DNA of 64,000 nucleotides from Croceicoccus ponticola (GCF_004004515.1 NZ_RXOL01000002.1:186001-250000), one strand, 5' to 3'; counted from the stretch's first letter, positions 26,757 through 37,519 are shown. Numbers and translations: made by a program. The notes: generated by a model not told the origin, from the letters alone.

Positions 26757-29700
26757 CTATTCCGCAGGCACGATGCCACGATCGGCATCGGCGTCGCCCG
26801 GACGATATGTCAGCAGCATGTTGCGCAGTTTGGGTCCGATCCGTTTTTCGAAACCGTCGGCAAGGCTGAACCCCGCAGGCACGATGACCAACGTCAGCAG
26901 CGTCGACAGAAGCAGGCCGCCGATGACGACCGTTCCCATCGGCGCGCGCCACGCCCCGTCGCCGCCCAGCGACAACGCCGTGGGCACCATGCCGGCGGCC
27001 ATCGCGACCGTGGTCATCACGATCGGCTGGGCCCGCTTGTGCCCGGCATCCAGGATCGCCTTTTTCTTCGGCACGCCGCTTTCCATTTCCTCGATCGCGA
27101 AATCGATGAGCAGGATAGAGTTCTTGGCAACGATGCCCAGCAGCATCAGCACGCCGATATAGACCGGCATCGATATCGGCTGGCCGATGAGCACGAGCGC
27201 GATCAGCCCACCCAACGGCGCGAGCAGCAGCGACGTCATGTTCACCAGTGGCGACACGACGCGCTTGTACAACAGCACCAGCACCGCAAAGACGAGGAAG
27301 ATGCCAGTGACGACCGCGATCATGAAGTTGCTGATCATCTCTGCCTGCCACTCGTCTTCGCCCACGGTCGGGTTGGTAACGCCGGTCGGCAGGTTTTCGA
27401 GCGTCGGCAGCTTCGCTATCCGTTCCATCGCCGGACCCTTGATCGCGCCGGGCGCAAGGTCGGCGCCGATCAGCACGCGGCGCGACAGGTTGAAACGTTC
27501 GATTTTTGTCGGACCTGCGCCAAAGGTGATGTCGGCGACCCGGCCCAGCGGCACCGATCCGCCCGAGGCCGTCGGCACGGGCAGGTTTTCGATCGTCGCG
27601 ATGTCCTGACGCGATTCCTTGGCAAGGATCACGCGTATCGGGATCTGACGGTCGGACAGGGAAAACTTTGCCGCGTTCTGGTCGATCTCGCCAATCGTGG
27701 CGATGCGCACCGCCTGGCTCAACGCAGCGGTCGTCACGCCAAGTTGCGCGGCAAGGTCGGGACGCGGCGTGACGATCAGTTCGGGACGCTGCAGATCAGC
27801 CTCGATCCGCGGAGCGAGCAACAGCTCTACGCCACGCATTTCGTCGACGACCTTGTTCGCGGTTTCTTCCAACAACTCGGGATCGGAACCGGCCAACATG
27901 ACGGTAATGTCACGCCCCGTTCCAAAGCCCCCCGATTGCGACGCGAAACTGATACGCGCATCGGCAAAGGACTGGAATTCTTGCGCCAGCCGACGCTCGA
28001 ACTCGGTGCTCGTCGTCGTGCGGTCTTTCTTAAGACCGACATAGATGCGCGCGGATCCTTCGGAAACGGATTCCAGAGCGCGCTCGACTTCCGGTTGTTC
28101 GTAAAGCAGTTCGGCGACGCGGTCGGCCACCAAGGTCGTCTGCTCCAACGTGGTGCCGGGCACCATTTCGATCCGGACCTGGCTCGTTTCCTGATCGATC
28201 GAAGGCTGGAACTGTTGCGGCACGACCATGAACATCACCATCGTGATGACCAGCGCGGCAATCCCACCGCCAAAGGCCCAGAACCGGTGATCGAAAACGC
28301 GTGCATGGGCGCGATGGCCAAAGGCGATAAGTCTGGACAATGGGCCGCCATGGTGATTGCGGGACATTCCCGACAACAGTGCGATGACATAGCTGATGCC
28401 GAATGTGGCAAGCCCGGCGATCCCGGCATAAAGCAGCGGCTTGCCCAGTGCGGCGCCCGCGGTAATCAAGGCGTTGCCCGAAGAAGGGCCGTAGTCCGCA
28501 CCGGCAACGCCGACCGGCCCGGCCACGGCGAGCACGAAAATCGCGACGACCAGCGCGGGCACGAACATTTCCGCCCAACGCGCGGGGCGAGCCCGGCGTT
28601 CCTCCGCCTTGCTTTCGTCGAGCATGAAGGGGAGCACCTTCATGTAAACGTCCATCAACCGCCCTTCGCCATGTTCGGCATGGCCCTTCGATCGCAGGAA
28701 GTAGGCGGCCACCATGGGCGTTATCATTCGCGCCACGGCCAAGCTTATCAACACCGCGCCGACGACGGTCAGGCCGAAATTCTTGAAGAACTGGCCTGAA
28801 ATGCCGGGCATCATGCCCACCGGCAGGAACACCGCGACGATCGACATCGTCGTTGCCACGACTGCCAGTCCGATTTCGTCCGCCGCGTCGATCGATGCCT
28901 GATACGCGCTTTTGCCCATGCGCATGTGGCGCACGATGTTTTCGATTTCGACGATGGCATCGTCGACGAGCACACCCGCGACAAGGCTGAGCGCCAGCAG
29001 CGACAGAGTGTTGAGCGTAAAGCCCATCATGTCCATCAGCCAGAACGTGGGTATCGCCGAAAGCGGAATGGCGATGGCGCTGATGATCGTAGCGCGCCAG
29101 TCGCGCAGGAACAGAAACACGACGACAATGGCCAGCAACGCGCCTTCGACCAGCGCCTCGATCGAGCTCTTGTACTGTTCCTTTGTGTAGGGGACTTGCG
29201 TGTAAAGCGGCGAGATGTGGATGCCCGCGTTGGTTTTCTGCAGTTCGTCGAGCTTCGCCACGGCTCCGTCATAGACGGTGACTTCGGACGCGCCTTTTGC
29301 CCGTTGGATGCCGAACGTCACGACCTGCCGGCCACGCAGTTTGGCGATACGGGTCTGTTCGGAATAACCGTCGTTGACGCTGGCGATATCCTTTAACCGG
29401 ATAATCCGCCCACCCGACAGGTTGATGCGCGTTTCGCCGAGATCGTAGGCGTTGGCTGCATTGCCGAGCACGCGGACCGACTGGCGCGATCCGGCAATTT
29501 CGGCCTGTCCGCCCGCAGCATCGGTATTAACCTGCCGCAGCACGGCATTGACCTGCGATGCCGTCACGCCAAGCGACTGCATCTTCTGCGGGTCGAGCAC
29601 GACGCGGATTTCACGATCCACCCCACCACTGCGTTCGACCGCGGCCACGCCTTCGATCGAAAGCAGGTCCTTCGATACCGTATCGTCGACGAACCAGCTG

Positions 29701-30170
29701 AGCTGTTCCATCGTCATGTCGTCGGCGGAAATCGCGAAATAGGCGATGGGGCCGGACCCTCCGATATCCACTTTGGTCACTTGCGGATCGAGGATGCCGT
29801 CCGGAAGGTCGCTGCGGATCTGGTCGATCGTATTGCGCACTTCATTGGTAGCGTCGTTGGAATCGATGCCCAGTTCGAACTGGACGAACGTCGTGCTCGA
29901 CCCTTCGTTGGCGGTCGACTGGATTTCGTCCACCCCGTTGATCGACCTTACCGCCGCTTCGACTTTCTGGGTGATCTGGGTGTTGATCTCGCTCGGCGCC
30001 GCGCCCGGCTGGACGACGGTGACCGTCACGGCCGGAAAATCGATGTCCGGCATGTCGTTGACATCGAGATCGGCAAACGAGAACATGCCCGCCATCAACA
30101 GTCCCGCGAACAGGACGATGGGGACGATCGGGTTACGGATCGACCAGGCAGATAGGTTGCGAAGGTTCAC
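26757..30170 (-). CDS. RND efflux permease (AcrB/HAE1-like) with a membrane insertion
   Basis: Inner-membrane proton-driven efflux pump subunit, 1,137 residues from GTG 30170. It starts in [20 protein letters not shown] and has [20 protein letters not shown] in TM4 with the proton-relay aspartates, and [20 protein letters not shown] late. Compared with AcrB (~1,050) it has an extra segment near residues 510-630 containing two additional hydrophobic stretches ([19 protein letters not shown] and [20 protein letters not shown]) between the two halves. It is preceded by its fusion-protein gene. Substrate unknown. Confidence 0.93.
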   Translation of the reverse strand: MNLRNLSAWSIRNPIVPIVLFAGLLMAGMFSFADLDVNDMPDIDFPAVTVTVVQPGAAPSEINTQITQKVEAAVRSINGVDEIQSTANEGSSTTFVQFELGIDSNDATNEVRNTIDQIRSDLPDGILDPQVTKVDIGGSGPIAYFAISADDMTMEQLSWFVDDTVSKDLLSIEGVAAVERSGGVDREIRVVLDPQKMQSLGVTASQVNAVLRQVNTDAAGGQAEIAGSRQSVRVLGNAANAYDLGETRINLSGGRIIRLKDIASVNDGYSEQTRIAKLRGRQVVTFGIQRAKGASEVTVYDGAVAKLDELQKTNAGIHISPLYTQVPYTKEQYKSSIEALVEGALLAIVVVFLFLRDWRATIISAIAIPLSAIPTFWLMDMMGFTLNTLSLLALSLVAGVLVDDAIVEIENIVRHMRMGKSAYQASIDAADEIGLAVVATTMSIVAVFLPVGMMPGISGQFFKNFGLTVVGAVLISLAVARMITPMVAAYFLRSKGHAEHGEGRLMDVYMKVLPFMLDESKAEERRARPARWAEMFVPALVVAIFVLAVAGPVGVAGADYGPSSGNALITAGAALGKPLLYAGIAGLATFGISYVIALLSGMSRNHHGGPLSRLIAFGHRAHARVFDHRFWAFGGGIAALVITMVMFMVVPQQFQPSIDQETSQVRIEMVPGTTLEQTTLVADRVAELLYEQPEVERALESVSEGSARIYVGLKKDRTTTSTEFERRLAQEFQSFADARISFASQSGGFGTGRDITVMLAGSDPELLEETANKVVDEMRGVELLLAPRIEADLQRPELIVTPRPDLAAQLGVTTAALSQAVRIATIGEIDQNAAKFSLSDRQIPIRVILAKESRQDIATIENLPVPTASGGSVPLGRVADITFGAGPTKIERFNLSRRVLIGADLAPGAIKGPAMERIAKLPTLENLPTGVTNPTVGEDEWQAEMISNFMIAVVTGIFLVFAVLVLLYKRVVSPLVNMTSLLLAPLGGLIALVLIGQPISMPVYIGVLMLLGIVAKNSILLIDFAIEEMESGVPKKKAILDAGHKRAQPIVMTTVAMAAGMVPTALSLGGDGAWRAPMGTVVIGGLLLSTLLTLVIVPAGFSLADGFEKRIGPKLRNMLLTYRPGDADADRGIVPAE

Positions 30171-30183
30171 GCCGCCTTGCCCG

Positions 30184-31407
30184 TCAGCCCGCCGCGCCGG
30201 CGCGCTGCGGTTTGACTTCGTCCCCGTCGAACAGGAAGCCGCCGGCACGCAGCACGACGCGTTCGTCGCCGGTCAGCCCTTCGGTTATGGTAATTCCCGC
30301 GCCCGTGACAACGCCTGTTTTTACGCCGCGGCGCTTGACGCGATTGTCCTTGCCGACAACGAAGACATAGGCACCGTTTTCGTCATTCTGGATGGCGGAT
30401 TCGGGCAGGATCGGCGCGCTGACCCCGCCCGTGCCCATCACCGCGGTGGCAAAACCGCCGGGACGCAGGGCCCGGTCATAGGCAAGAGCGATGCGCGCCT
30501 CGCCCTGCCGGGAAGTTTCATCGATGGTCGGCGACAGCTGCCATATCTGGCCGGAAAACGTCTTGTCGGAACCGACCGGGCTGACTTCGGCCGATGCGCC
30601 GACCGCAAGCCGCGAAAGTTCGCTTTCGCCCACCAGCGCGGCAAGCTCCATCTCTCCGCCGCCCGCGATCAGGAACAGCGGCGTGTTGCCGCCGCTGACG
30701 ACCTGACCGACTTCGACATTGCGTTCGAGGACAAGGCCGCCCGCCGGAGCCAGGATGTTGAGCCGGGCATTGCGGGCATTGAGTTCGCGCAACTGTGCTT
30801 CGGCGACACGGACCCGGGCCACTTCGGCATCGCGGGTCGATGTGAGCCGGTCGACGTCGGCCTTGGAGATGAAGCCGCGATCGACAAGCTTCAACGCGCG
30901 TTCCAGGTTCGATTGCGCCAATGCGGCATCTGCCCGGGCGACCTGCACTTGCGCGGCTTGCGCGGCGGCCTGTTGCGATTGCACGGAACGATCGATCACG
31001 GCCAGGACCTGACCCTTGCGGACCCAATCCCCTTCATCGACGCGGACCTCGGAAACCTGACCGCCTTCGCCGACAGAGCCGACCGGCAGGGGCTGACGCG
31101 CGGCCAGCGTACCGCTTGCGGTAATGCCGCCGACGACGCTTTCGGTTCCCGGCACGATGACGGTGACGACCGGTATCTGGCTGGCTTCGGCCCCATCGAC
31201 GCCGGCGGAGCCGCCCTTGCCGAGGGAAAGCGCGATGGCGATGGCGACGATCACGAGCAACGCGATCGCACCGCCGATCATCACCTGCTTGCGGCGGCGG
31301 CGCTGGGCTTCGCCGTCGTCGATGCCAATGGTGTCGACATCGTTCACGAACACGTCCTGTTCGGAAGTTTCGTCGTGCCGATTATTCAAGCGCGTTTCAT
31401 ATTCCAT
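30184..31407 (-). CDS. RND efflux periplasmic adaptor (membrane fusion protein)
   Basis: HlyD/AcrA-type adaptor of 407 residues that bridges the pump to an outer-membrane channel. ATG 31407 is chosen over the TTG three codons earlier. A cytosolic charged N-terminus leads to one membrane anchor (MIGGAIALLVIVAIAIALSL), then a lipoyl half-motif VDEGDWVRKGQVLAVID, a coiled-coil hairpin ~140-200 (repeated QAAQAAQVQVARADAAL-like), the second lipoyl half, and beta-barrel and membrane-proximal domains. It is anchored by a helix, not a lipid. No outer-membrane channel gene is adjacent. Confidence 0.93.
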   Translation of the reverse strand: MEYETRLNNRHDETSEQDVFVNDVDTIGIDDGEAQRRRRKQVMIGGAIALLVIVAIAIALSLGKGGSAGVDGAEASQIPVVTVIVPGTESVVGGITASGTLAARQPLPVGSVGEGGQVSEVRVDEGDWVRKGQVLAVIDRSVQSQQAAAQAAQVQVARADAALAQSNLERALKLVDRGFISKADVDRLTSTRDAEVARVRVAEAQLRELNARNARLNILAPAGGLVLERNVEVGQVVSGGNTPLFLIAGGGEMELAALVGESELSRLAVGASAEVSPVGSDKTFSGQIWQLSPTIDETSRQGEARIALAYDRALRPGGFATAVMGTGGVSAPILPESAIQNDENGAYVFVVGKDNRVKRRGVKTGVVTGAGITITEGLTGDERVVLRAGGFLFDGDEVKPQRAGAAG

Positions 31408-31434
31408 CGCATCCAACCTGCTGGCGCCTGTGAA

Positions 31435-31460
31435 AACACGTTGCCTGACGGCAGTGTGTT
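31435..31460. promoter_or_regulatory. Candidate operator upstream of the RND efflux operon
   Basis: AACACGTTGCC (31435-31445) and GGCAGTGTGTT (31450-31460) form an 11-bp inverted repeat (nine Watson-Crick, two G-T pairs) around four bases, 28 bases before the adaptor start. Size and position suit a TetR- or MarR-type repressor site, but no regulator gene is next to it. Confidence 0.45.
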
Positions 31461-31613
31461 ACCCGTGTAAAGCACCTTAGACAAGCCCCCCGGATCGCGC
31501 GGCGATCACAACGGACGTTGCGGGCCCGCCGATATGGCGAGCCCGTTCCGTTTTGCGGGTATCAAGCTATGCCAATCGATACAATCGGTTCGCACGGCTT
31601 ACTTGCAGAATTG

Positions 31614-31877
31614 TCAGCGAACGCGACCTCTCTGCACCAGATTGATGATCCCGAGCAGGATGATTGCGCCAAGCAGGGCCGAAATGAACCAGAGCAGCCA
31701 GTTGTCGCCGCCACCTACGTTCAACAGTCCGAGAACGAACTTGCCGACAAGTGCGCCGATCACGCCGACGATGATATTCCAGAATATACCCATCGAGGCA
31801 TCGCGGTTCATGACCATGCTGGCGAGCCAGCCGGCGATACCGCCCACGATGATTACCAGAATCCATTCCACGGGCAT
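31614..31877 (-). CDS. GlsB/YeaQ/YmgE family stress membrane protein
   Basis: Very small inner-membrane protein of 87 residues with three hydrophobic segments: WILVIIVGGIAGWLASMVM, then GIFWNIIVGVIGALVGKFVL, then LLWFISALLGAIILLGIINL, and a basic tail. The GxxG-rich pattern is typical of the transglycosylase-associated (YeaQ) family, induced in stress in several bacteria; the biochemical role is unknown. It is monocistronic. Confidence 0.92.
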   Translation of the reverse strand: MPVEWILVIIVGGIAGWLASMVMNRDASMGIFWNIIVGVIGALVGKFVLGLLNVGGGDNWLLWFISALLGAIILLGIINLVQRGRVR

Positions 31878-31991
31878 CCTCCTTCTTCCATTGTTATGAA
31901 AGGGATGATGCCCGGATTACGGCATCGGAGCCATCCTTTTGAGCCGGAAATGGTGCAAAACAGGCGCTACGCACCGGTTTTACCAACGATA

Positions 31992-32291
31992 TCAATACTT
32001 CATCTGGCGTTCGTAAAGATCGCGATAGTGCTGAATGCGTGTGACGCGCAGCCCCTTCATGCCCGAACGTTCGACCGCGCGCTGCCATGACGCGAATTCC
32101 TCAAGCGTCAGATCGTAACGCTTGCAGGCATCGTCGATGGACAGCAGGCCGCCATTGACCGCCGCAACGACCTCTGCCTTGCGGCGCACGACCCAGCGTT
32201 TGGTGCTGGGCGGGGGAAGATCATCCACCGTCAGTGGCTCGCCCAACGGGCCGATAACCATTGCCGCTTTGATGTTCTGGTTCTCGATCAT
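31992..32291 (-). CDS. sciP: SciP, CtrA-inhibiting cell-cycle regulator (DUF1153)
   Basis: Small helix-turn-helix protein of 99 residues. It shows the DUF1153 pattern: VIGPLGEPLTVDDLPPP, then KRWVVRRKAEVVAAVNGGLL, then SIDDACKRYDLTLEEFASWQ and GLRVTRIQHYRD. In Caulobacter SciP binds CtrA and blocks transcription from CtrA promoters, restricting CtrA output in the cell cycle. Orthologues are widespread in alphaproteobacteria. The start ATG overlaps the preceding frame by four bases. With trcR it indicates a CtrA-type cell-cycle circuit. Confidence 0.95.
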   Translation of the reverse strand: MIENQNIKAAMVIGPLGEPLTVDDLPPPSTKRWVVRRKAEVVAAVNGGLLSIDDACKRYDLTLEEFASWQRAVERSGMKGLRVTRIQHYRDLYERQMKY

Positions 32292-32746
32292 GTACGTCCT
32301 CGAGCGTTCCCGTCCCTCGGCGTGGGGGTCGCCGGGGGGGCCATTTCGCCCCCATCTGTGTGAAAGGTGCGATCGGCCTTGCCTGAATGTTTATTACATT
32401 CGGAAGACTTAGGATTGCGTAAACGCGAGCCCTCGTCGCTTGCCGATTGTGAAAGCCGGGACAGATCCTCGGCCGCGAAACGCCGTTCGGGCATGTCGCC
32501 CGCCACTTGCGCGCCGGCGGCGAGGGAAAAGATCATTTCGGCGGCGCGGGGGTCGAAACTGCCTTCGGCCATTAGCGCGGCGATGCCGTGCAGACCATGC
32601 ACGTCGCCCAACGAATTGCGAAGATCGCGTTCCGCATCCAGCTTCGCCAGCAATGCGTGCCAGTCGAGCCGCCGCCGTTTGGCGCCGGGTCCGGTCTCGT
32701 CAGAGTCCGTCAGGTAGGGGAATCGCGCGAACATCGACGCTACCAT
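32288..32746 (-). CDS. Unknown protein upstream of sciP
   Basis: An open frame of about 152 residues from ATG 32746 ends overlapping the sciP start. The first ~110 residues (RRLDWHALLAKLDAERDLRN, GIAALMAEGSFDPRAAEMIF) look like real coding sequence. The tail is less convincing: it covers a lower-GC stretch with a GAATGT/ACATTC inverted repeat around 32386-32402 that could be the sciP promoter region. No family recognised; no membrane segment. Confidence 0.5.
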   Translation of the reverse strand: MVASMFARFPYLTDSDETGPGAKRRRLDWHALLAKLDAERDLRNSLGDVHGLHGIAALMAEGSFDPRAAEMIFSLAAGAQVAGDMPERRFAAEDLSRLSQSASDEGSRLRNPKSSECNKHSGKADRTFHTDGGEMAPPATPTPRDGNARGRT

Positions 32747-32890
32747 GGCGCCGACTTGGTCAAGAACCGGTAAACGCACTGGTCACGAATCATTAGGGAA
32801 AACACGCAATGGCCGCCACCTGCATGCCATCGGCGATCCGATCGAACCCGGGCCTTTTGCAAACCGCTCGATAAGTGTAGAGCGCACGCC

Positions 32891-34087
32891 ATGCCCCCGA
32901 TGCCCGCAGATATTTCGGATTTCGCCGCCGAAGGCAGCGACGCGAGCGATCTTGCCGCCCTGTTCCAGCTTGAACCGCCGCTGGCCGTGCGGCGCATCGT
33001 CGTCGCCATGTCGGGCGGTGTCGACAGTTCCGTCGTCGCCGCGCTCGCCGCCAAAAGCGGAGCCGAGGTGATTGGCGTCACGCTACAGCTTTACGATCAT
33101 GGCGATGCGGTGAAACGCAAGGGCGCGTGCTGTGCCGGTGACGACATTCGCGACGCGCGCGCCGTGGCGGACCGATTGGGCATCGCGCATTATGTCTTCG
33201 ACCACGAAAGCGCCTTTCGCGAAGATGTGATCGACCGCTTTGCCGACGAATACATGGCGGGGCGCACACCGATCCCGTGCATCCGCTGCAACATGGGGGT
33301 GAAGTTCACCGACTTGTTCCGCATGGCGCGCGAACTGGGTGCGGACTGCCTTGCCACCGGGCATTACGTTCAGCGCGTCGTGGGCGAGCATGGCCCCGAA
33401 CTGCATCGCGCGGCCGACCCGGCGCGCGACCAGTCGTACTTTCTGTACGGCACGACCGACGAACAGCTGGCTTTCCTGCGCTTTCCGCTGGGCGGCCTGC
33501 CCAAACCGCAAGTCCGCGCCATAGCCAGCGAACTCGGTCTTGGCGTCGCGAACAAGCCCGACAGCCAGGACATCTGTTTCGTACCCGAGGGCGACTATGC
33601 CTCGCTGGTAAAAAAGCTGAGGCCCGCCGCCGCGACCGAAGGCGACATCGTCCACGCGACGAGCGGCGATGTGCTGGGCCGGCACAAGGGCATTATCCAT
33701 TACACCGTCGGCCAGCGAAGAGGTCTGGAGATCGGCGGTCAGGCAGAACCGCTTTACGTGACCGGCATCGATGCTGCGAACCACGCCGTTCTGGTCGGCC
33801 CGAAACGCATGCTGGCCGTCGACGCGATGGAAGTGATCGAGGTCAACCGCATCGGCCCCCTCCCCGACAGTTTCGCGCCCGATGCGCCCCTTTCGGTAAA
33901 GGTCCGCTCGCTCGCCAAGCCGGTGCCCTGCCGGGTCGAAGGATCGCTGGGCGGGAACGCCACCGTGCGTGTCGTGTTCGATAATCCCGAATACGGCGTT
34001 GCGCCGGGACAGGCCGCGGTGTTCTATGCCGGGGAAAGGGTCGTGGGCGGCGGATGGATCGAGGATACCGAAAAGGTCTCCGGTTAG
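32891..34087 (+). CDS. mnmA: MnmA, tRNA-specific 2-thiouridylase
   Basis: Cytosolic enzyme that thiolates U34 in tRNA-Lys, Glu and Gln using sulfur from a desulfurase relay. It has the PP-loop [16 protein letters not shown] near residues 37-52, [13 protein letters not shown] with the first catalytic cysteine, [14 protein letters not shown] and PDSQDICFV with the second cysteine, and [12 protein letters not shown]. The 398-residue length is slightly above E. coli (368) because of a ~30-residue N-terminal extension; a later start cannot be excluded. Confidence 0.96.
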   Translation: MPPMPADISDFAAEGSDASDLAALFQLEPPLAVRRIVVAMSGGVDSSVVAALAAKSGAEVIGVTLQLYDHGDAVKRKGACCAGDDIRDARAVADRLGIAHYVFDHESAFREDVIDRFADEYMAGRTPIPCIRCNMGVKFTDLFRMARELGADCLATGHYVQRVVGEHGPELHRAADPARDQSYFLYGTTDEQLAFLRFPLGGLPKPQVRAIASELGLGVANKPDSQDICFVPEGDYASLVKKLRPAAATEGDIVHATSGDVLGRHKGIIHYTVGQRRGLEIGGQAEPLYVTGIDAANHAVLVGPKRMLAVDAMEVIEVNRIGPLPDSFAPDAPLSVKVRSLAKPVPCRVEGSLGGNATVRVVFDNPEYGVAPGQAAVFYAGERVVGGGWIEDTEKVSG

Positions 34088-35139
34088 AGCCGGACCGCAA
34101 AAGCCGGGGCACATGGCTCGGCTTGTTGATCGGGTCGTGGATATTCCTTGCGCTTCTGGCTTGGTTCGATCCGTTCGGCATAGGGCGGCACCGATATGAA
34201 CAGTCGGTCCGCGAACCCGAAATCACCCTTGTCACGCCGAAGCCAGGGATCGCTCTGCCGAAATCCGTCTGGCTTTCGGGCGACGGCTATGGCGCGCGTT
34301 TTGCCATGGGCAATATCGCTGACGCGCCGGTGCGGTACGGCACCGAAGATCAGCTCATGCGGTCGAGTTTCGCCACCGGAGGCCCGCAAAGCCTGACCGA
34401 GGCGATGGCCTTGCCCGAACAGGCGATCATCACCGATGTCGCACCCGCCGTGCGCGTCGTGCCGTTGATTTCCGGTGGGTACGATCAGTGGCAGGGTGGC
34501 GATGAACAGTTGCGGGTATTCGACTTGCCCGAACCTGCCGATACCGAGTTGCGCGGGCCAAAGGAGGGCCGCATCGTGCTGGCCCGCGGCTGTCTGCGGC
34601 TGGGCAACGGTGCGGGGCAGCTCGTCGTGCTGGGCCCGCGCGCCAATTCGGTGTTCGTGGATGACGAAGGGTGGCTTACCGTGGGCGGCCTGTCGGGCAT
34701 GCAAAGCCTGCGCGTCGGAGAGCCTGGGATGATCGGAGTCAACCCGCTGCCGAACAGTCCCGCACTGCAACCCGCGCTCGCCGCCCTGCGCATCCAGTGC
34801 GGCGGTTATGAAGGGATCGTGGTGATCGACACCATTGCCCGCACTCCGGTCTGCGACCTGACCGAAGAGCAGGCGGCGCAAAACCGCGCGGCATTGAGCG
34901 TGCAGCAGCGCGAATTGACCGACCGCATGACGCAAATGCGCGAAAGCCAAGTTTCCGCCTGCATGGCGCAGGGGAAAACCCGGCTGTCCTGTCAGCGATC
35001 CATTCCGCCGATGCCGCCCCCGCCCGGAATGTCGCCGGATCAGGGGCAAATACTGCACAGGGGCCGCGCGCCCGGCGACATGTGCATTCCGCAGGGTCAG
35101 GTGCCCGTAGGCAAATGGTCTCGCGATCAACCGTCGTAG
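34054..35139 (+). CDS. Unknown membrane-anchored protein
   Basis: Unrecognised protein of up to 361 residues; ATG 34054 lies within the end of mnmA and has GGCGG before it. A single hydrophobic segment ([18 protein letters not shown]) near residues 21-38 indicates an anchor with a large periplasmic part. That part contains Gly-rich strands, a few cysteines ([27 protein letters not shown]) and a proline-rich [10 protein letters not shown] near the C-terminus. It ends 13 bases inside the convergent gene at 35127. Confidence 0.72.
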   Translation: MDRGYRKGLRLEPDRKSRGTWLGLLIGSWIFLALLAWFDPFGIGRHRYEQSVREPEITLVTPKPGIALPKSVWLSGDGYGARFAMGNIADAPVRYGTEDQLMRSSFATGGPQSLTEAMALPEQAIITDVAPAVRVVPLISGGYDQWQGGDEQLRVFDLPEPADTELRGPKEGRIVLARGCLRLGNGAGQLVVLGPRANSVFVDDEGWLTVGGLSGMQSLRVGEPGMIGVNPLPNSPALQPALAALRIQCGGYEGIVVIDTIARTPVCDLTEEQAAQNRAALSVQQRELTDRMTQMRESQVSACMAQGKTRLSCQRSIPPMPPPPGMSPDQGQILHRGRAPGDMCIPQGQVPVGKWSRDQPS

Positions 35140-35507
35140 GGTTCGAGCACGCAGCCCCACCCTTCGCGCCAAGTCGCGGTCGTGCTGGACAACAAAGGGA
35201 CGCTGGCCGTGACCGATTTGGCATCGTCGTCCGCGCTCAGCGAGACCGCGCCCATGCCGTCGACGAAATCTTTTTCGCAATCGCCGATCTCTCGCCCCGC
35301 GACATAGCGGCACGAACAACCGACCCGCGCGCCGAACGCGGTGCCCGCCTCTGCCTGCATCGTCAGCGGTTGCCAGCCCCAGATGGCGGATACGCCGATC
35401 AGCGCGCCCGCACCCAATGCCAGTTTCGTCTTGCGACGTTCGGGCTGGCGCGCGGCGGGACGTTGTTGTGCGGATTCGCGGGCGGAGGATGAATTGCCGG
35501 TGGGCAT
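35127..35507 (-). CDS. Unknown single-pass envelope protein
   Basis: A 126-residue protein with a basic, glutamine-rich N-terminus (~27 residues), one hydrophobic segment (LALGAGALIGVSAIWGW) and a periplasmic domain with GCSCRYVAGREIGDCEKDF, where three cysteines cluster near residues 64-77. The C-terminus has [12 protein letters not shown] do not recognise the family. It is divergent from the serine hydrolase gene 50 bp away. Confidence 0.65.
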   Translation of the reverse strand: MPTGNSSSARESAQQRPAARQPERRKTKLALGAGALIGVSAIWGWQPLTMQAEAGTAFGARVGCSCRYVAGREIGDCEKDFVDGMGAVSLSADDDAKSVTASVPLLSSTTATWREGWGCVLEPYDG

Positions 35508-35557
35508 CGTGGTTTGCGGCTTGCCTTGCAGGGTCGATGTGTTGGACAGGCGGCACG

Positions 35558-36691
35558 ATGCCGCCTCGCCTGCTCCCTATCCTTGCCGCCGCGCTGCTGC
35601 CAGTCCTTTGCGCCTGCAATGCGACAGGCGGCGCCGAAGACTTGCCGCCGCCGTCCGACGAATCGCTGGCCTCTGTTGCCAAGGGCGATGCCGGCGCGTC
35701 GCGCGAAGGGCTGGCCCGCGCCATCGACGGCGTTTTTGCCGATGATGTCGGCGAAACGCGTGCGCTGGTGGTGATGCACGACGGTAAGATCGTCGCCGAA
35801 CGCTATGCGCCGGGTTATGGCCCGAACACACGCCACGTCGGCTGGTCGATGACGAAGACCGTGACCGGCGTCGTCATCGGTATGCTGATCGCGGACGGTT
35901 CGCTGGCGCTGGATCAACCCGCCCCCCTGCCCCGCTGGCAACGCGCCGGCGATCCGCGCGCTGACATCACCGTGCGCCACCTGCTGCAGATGCGATCCGG
36001 CCTGCGCCATGCCGAAGATGCCGATCCGTCGTGGTCGTCGGATTCCGCGCGAATGCTGTTTACCGAAGGGCGCAGCGACGTGGCCAATCACGCAGAGACT
36101 CAGCCGCTCGATGCCGATCCGGGCAAGCACTTCACCTATTCCACGGCGTCGAGCGTGATCCTCGCCGATGTCGCGACCCGCGCGCTGACCACATCTGACA
36201 ATGCGGACGACCGGCGCGATGCGATGGCGGGGTACTTGCACGAACGGCTGTTCGGGCCACTGGGCATGGCCAGCGCGGTCCCCGAATTCGACGCGCACGG
36301 CACGTTCGTCGGCGGCAGCATGGTGCATGCCACGGCCCGCGACTGGGCGAAATTCGGCGAGATGATGCGGCAGGGCGGCGTTGCATCAAACGGCGTGCGC
36401 GTGATTCCGCGCAGCTGGATCAGGTTCATGACCACGCCAGGCCCGCGCGATCCGGCCTATGGCGCGCACGTCTGGCTGAACCGCGAACGACCCGAAGGGC
36501 GCGATCCCGTGCTGTTTCCGGGGCAGGCATCGGACAAGCTGTTCGCAATGCTCGGCTTTCACGGCCAATATTGCGTGATCTCGCCCGAACAGGACCTCGT
36601 GATCGTGCGGCTGGGTATTTCGAAAGGCGAAGAACAGGACCGGTTGAACGAAGCGATGGCCGCGCTCATCGCCCGCTTTCCTGCTTCCTGA
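35558..36691 (+). CDS. Serine hydrolase lipoprotein (class C beta-lactamase family)
   Basis: ATG 35558 gives 377 residues with a lipoprotein signal ending LLPVLCACNATG. The beta-lactamase/penicillin-binding-protein-like fold is shown by VGWSMTKTVTGVVIG (Ser-x-x-Lys nucleophile motif), FTYSTASSVILAD (the Tyr-x-x motif) and a late FHGQYCVISPEQDLVIVRLG. Such proteins are esterases, peptidases or amide hydrolases more often than antibiotic-resistance enzymes; nothing here points to resistance. It acts in the periplasm. Confidence 0.88.
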   Translation: MPPRLLPILAAALLPVLCACNATGGAEDLPPPSDESLASVAKGDAGASREGLARAIDGVFADDVGETRALVVMHDGKIVAERYAPGYGPNTRHVGWSMTKTVTGVVIGMLIADGSLALDQPAPLPRWQRAGDPRADITVRHLLQMRSGLRHAEDADPSWSSDSARMLFTEGRSDVANHAETQPLDADPGKHFTYSTASSVILADVATRALTTSDNADDRRDAMAGYLHERLFGPLGMASAVPEFDAHGTFVGGSMVHATARDWAKFGEMMRQGGVASNGVRVIPRSWIRFMTTPGPRDPAYGAHVWLNRERPEGRDPVLFPGQASDKLFAMLGFHGQYCVISPEQDLVIVRLGISKGEEQDRLNEAMAALIARFPAS

Positions 36692-36715
36692 ACGGGTCAG
36701 TCCAAATTTCGCGGC

Positions 36716-37519
36716 CTAATACCGGAACAGGCCCTCTACGATCGTGACGCATGGCCCGCCGAGCCATGCCGTATTGCCGTCCAACCGACACGTCAGCCGC
36801 CCGCCGCGCCGCGACGCCTGAAATGCGGTGAATTCGGGCCGGCCCAGTCGATCGGTCCAGAACGGGGTCAGCACGGCATGGGCCGAACCGGTGACGCTGT
36901 CTTCATCCACCCCGGCGCCCGGCACGAAAACACGGCTGACGACGTCGGTTTCGTGCCCCGGCGCGGTGCAGATGAACTGGTGATCGCCCAGCGCAGCCAG
37001 CGCCTTCATGTCGGGTGACAGAGCGCGCACGGTCGCTTCGTCATCGAACAGGAACACGTTGTAGCGGTCGGGCGACCGGACGATGACGCGCGGGGTCGCG
37101 CCTAATCCGGCGACCGCGGCGGGAAATTCGCCCGGCGCGGTGGGAATGGCGGGCAGTGCGACTTCGTATCCGGCGCCCTCCTGTTCGGCACGGCGCACCG
37201 TCAGCACGCCGGCATGGCGCGTCATGAACCGCACTGAATCGCCCCCATCACGGGTCAACACGACATGTCCCGCCGCCAAAGTCGCATGACCGCACAGGCG
37301 GATTTCACAAGTCGGGGTGAACCAGCGCAACTGCCAATCCGCCTCTGGCCCGTCATGCGGCACGAGGAAGGCGGTTTCGGCAAAGTTGTTTTCGTCCCCG
37401 ATGCGCTGCATCGTCACATCGTCGGGAAACCCCGCGTCATAGATCATCACCGCGGCCTGATTGCCGGTGAAAGGCTCACCCGCAAACGCGTCGACATGCC
37501 AGAACGGGATGGCGGGCAT
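36716..37519 (-). CDS. PhzF-family isomerase-like protein
   Basis: A 267-residue protein of the PhzF/YddE fold. N-terminal HVDAFAGEPFTGNQAAVMI and ENNFAETAFL carry the conserved asparagine and catalytic glutamate; CEIRLCGHATLAAGHVVL and DEDSVTGSAHAVLTPFW are the other family motifs. Members catalyse isomerisation or epimerisation without cofactors, but most chromosomal ones, like this, have unknown substrates. Its start overlaps the upstream CDF gene stop (TAATG). Confidence 0.92.
   Translation of the reverse strand: MPAIPFWHVDAFAGEPFTGNQAAVMIYDAGFPDDVTMQRIGDENNFAETAFLVPHDGPEADWQLRWFTPTCEIRLCGHATLAAGHVVLTRDGGDSVRFMTRHAGVLTVRRAEQEGAGYEVALPAIPTAPGEFPAAVAGLGATPRVIVRSPDRYNVFLFDDEATVRALSPDMKALAALGDHQFICTAPGHETDVVSRVFVPGAGVDEDSVTGSAHAVLTPFWTDRLGRPEFTAFQASRRGGRLTCRLDGNTAWLGGPCVTIVEGLFRY

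Noticed and set aside
26676-28799. Long plus-strand frame opposite the RND permease gene
   Set aside because: His/Arg/Asp-rich composition typical of the antisense of GC-rich membrane genes; no domain.
32386-32430. CtrA-type box (TTAA-N7-TTAA) upstream of sciP
   Set aside because: TTTA-N7-CTAA-like spacing is present, but both half-sites carry mismatches; too weak to claim.
35558-36691. Antibiotic-resistance beta-lactamase
   Set aside because: The fold motifs are those of generic serine hydrolases; no resistance-enzyme signature and the context is core.
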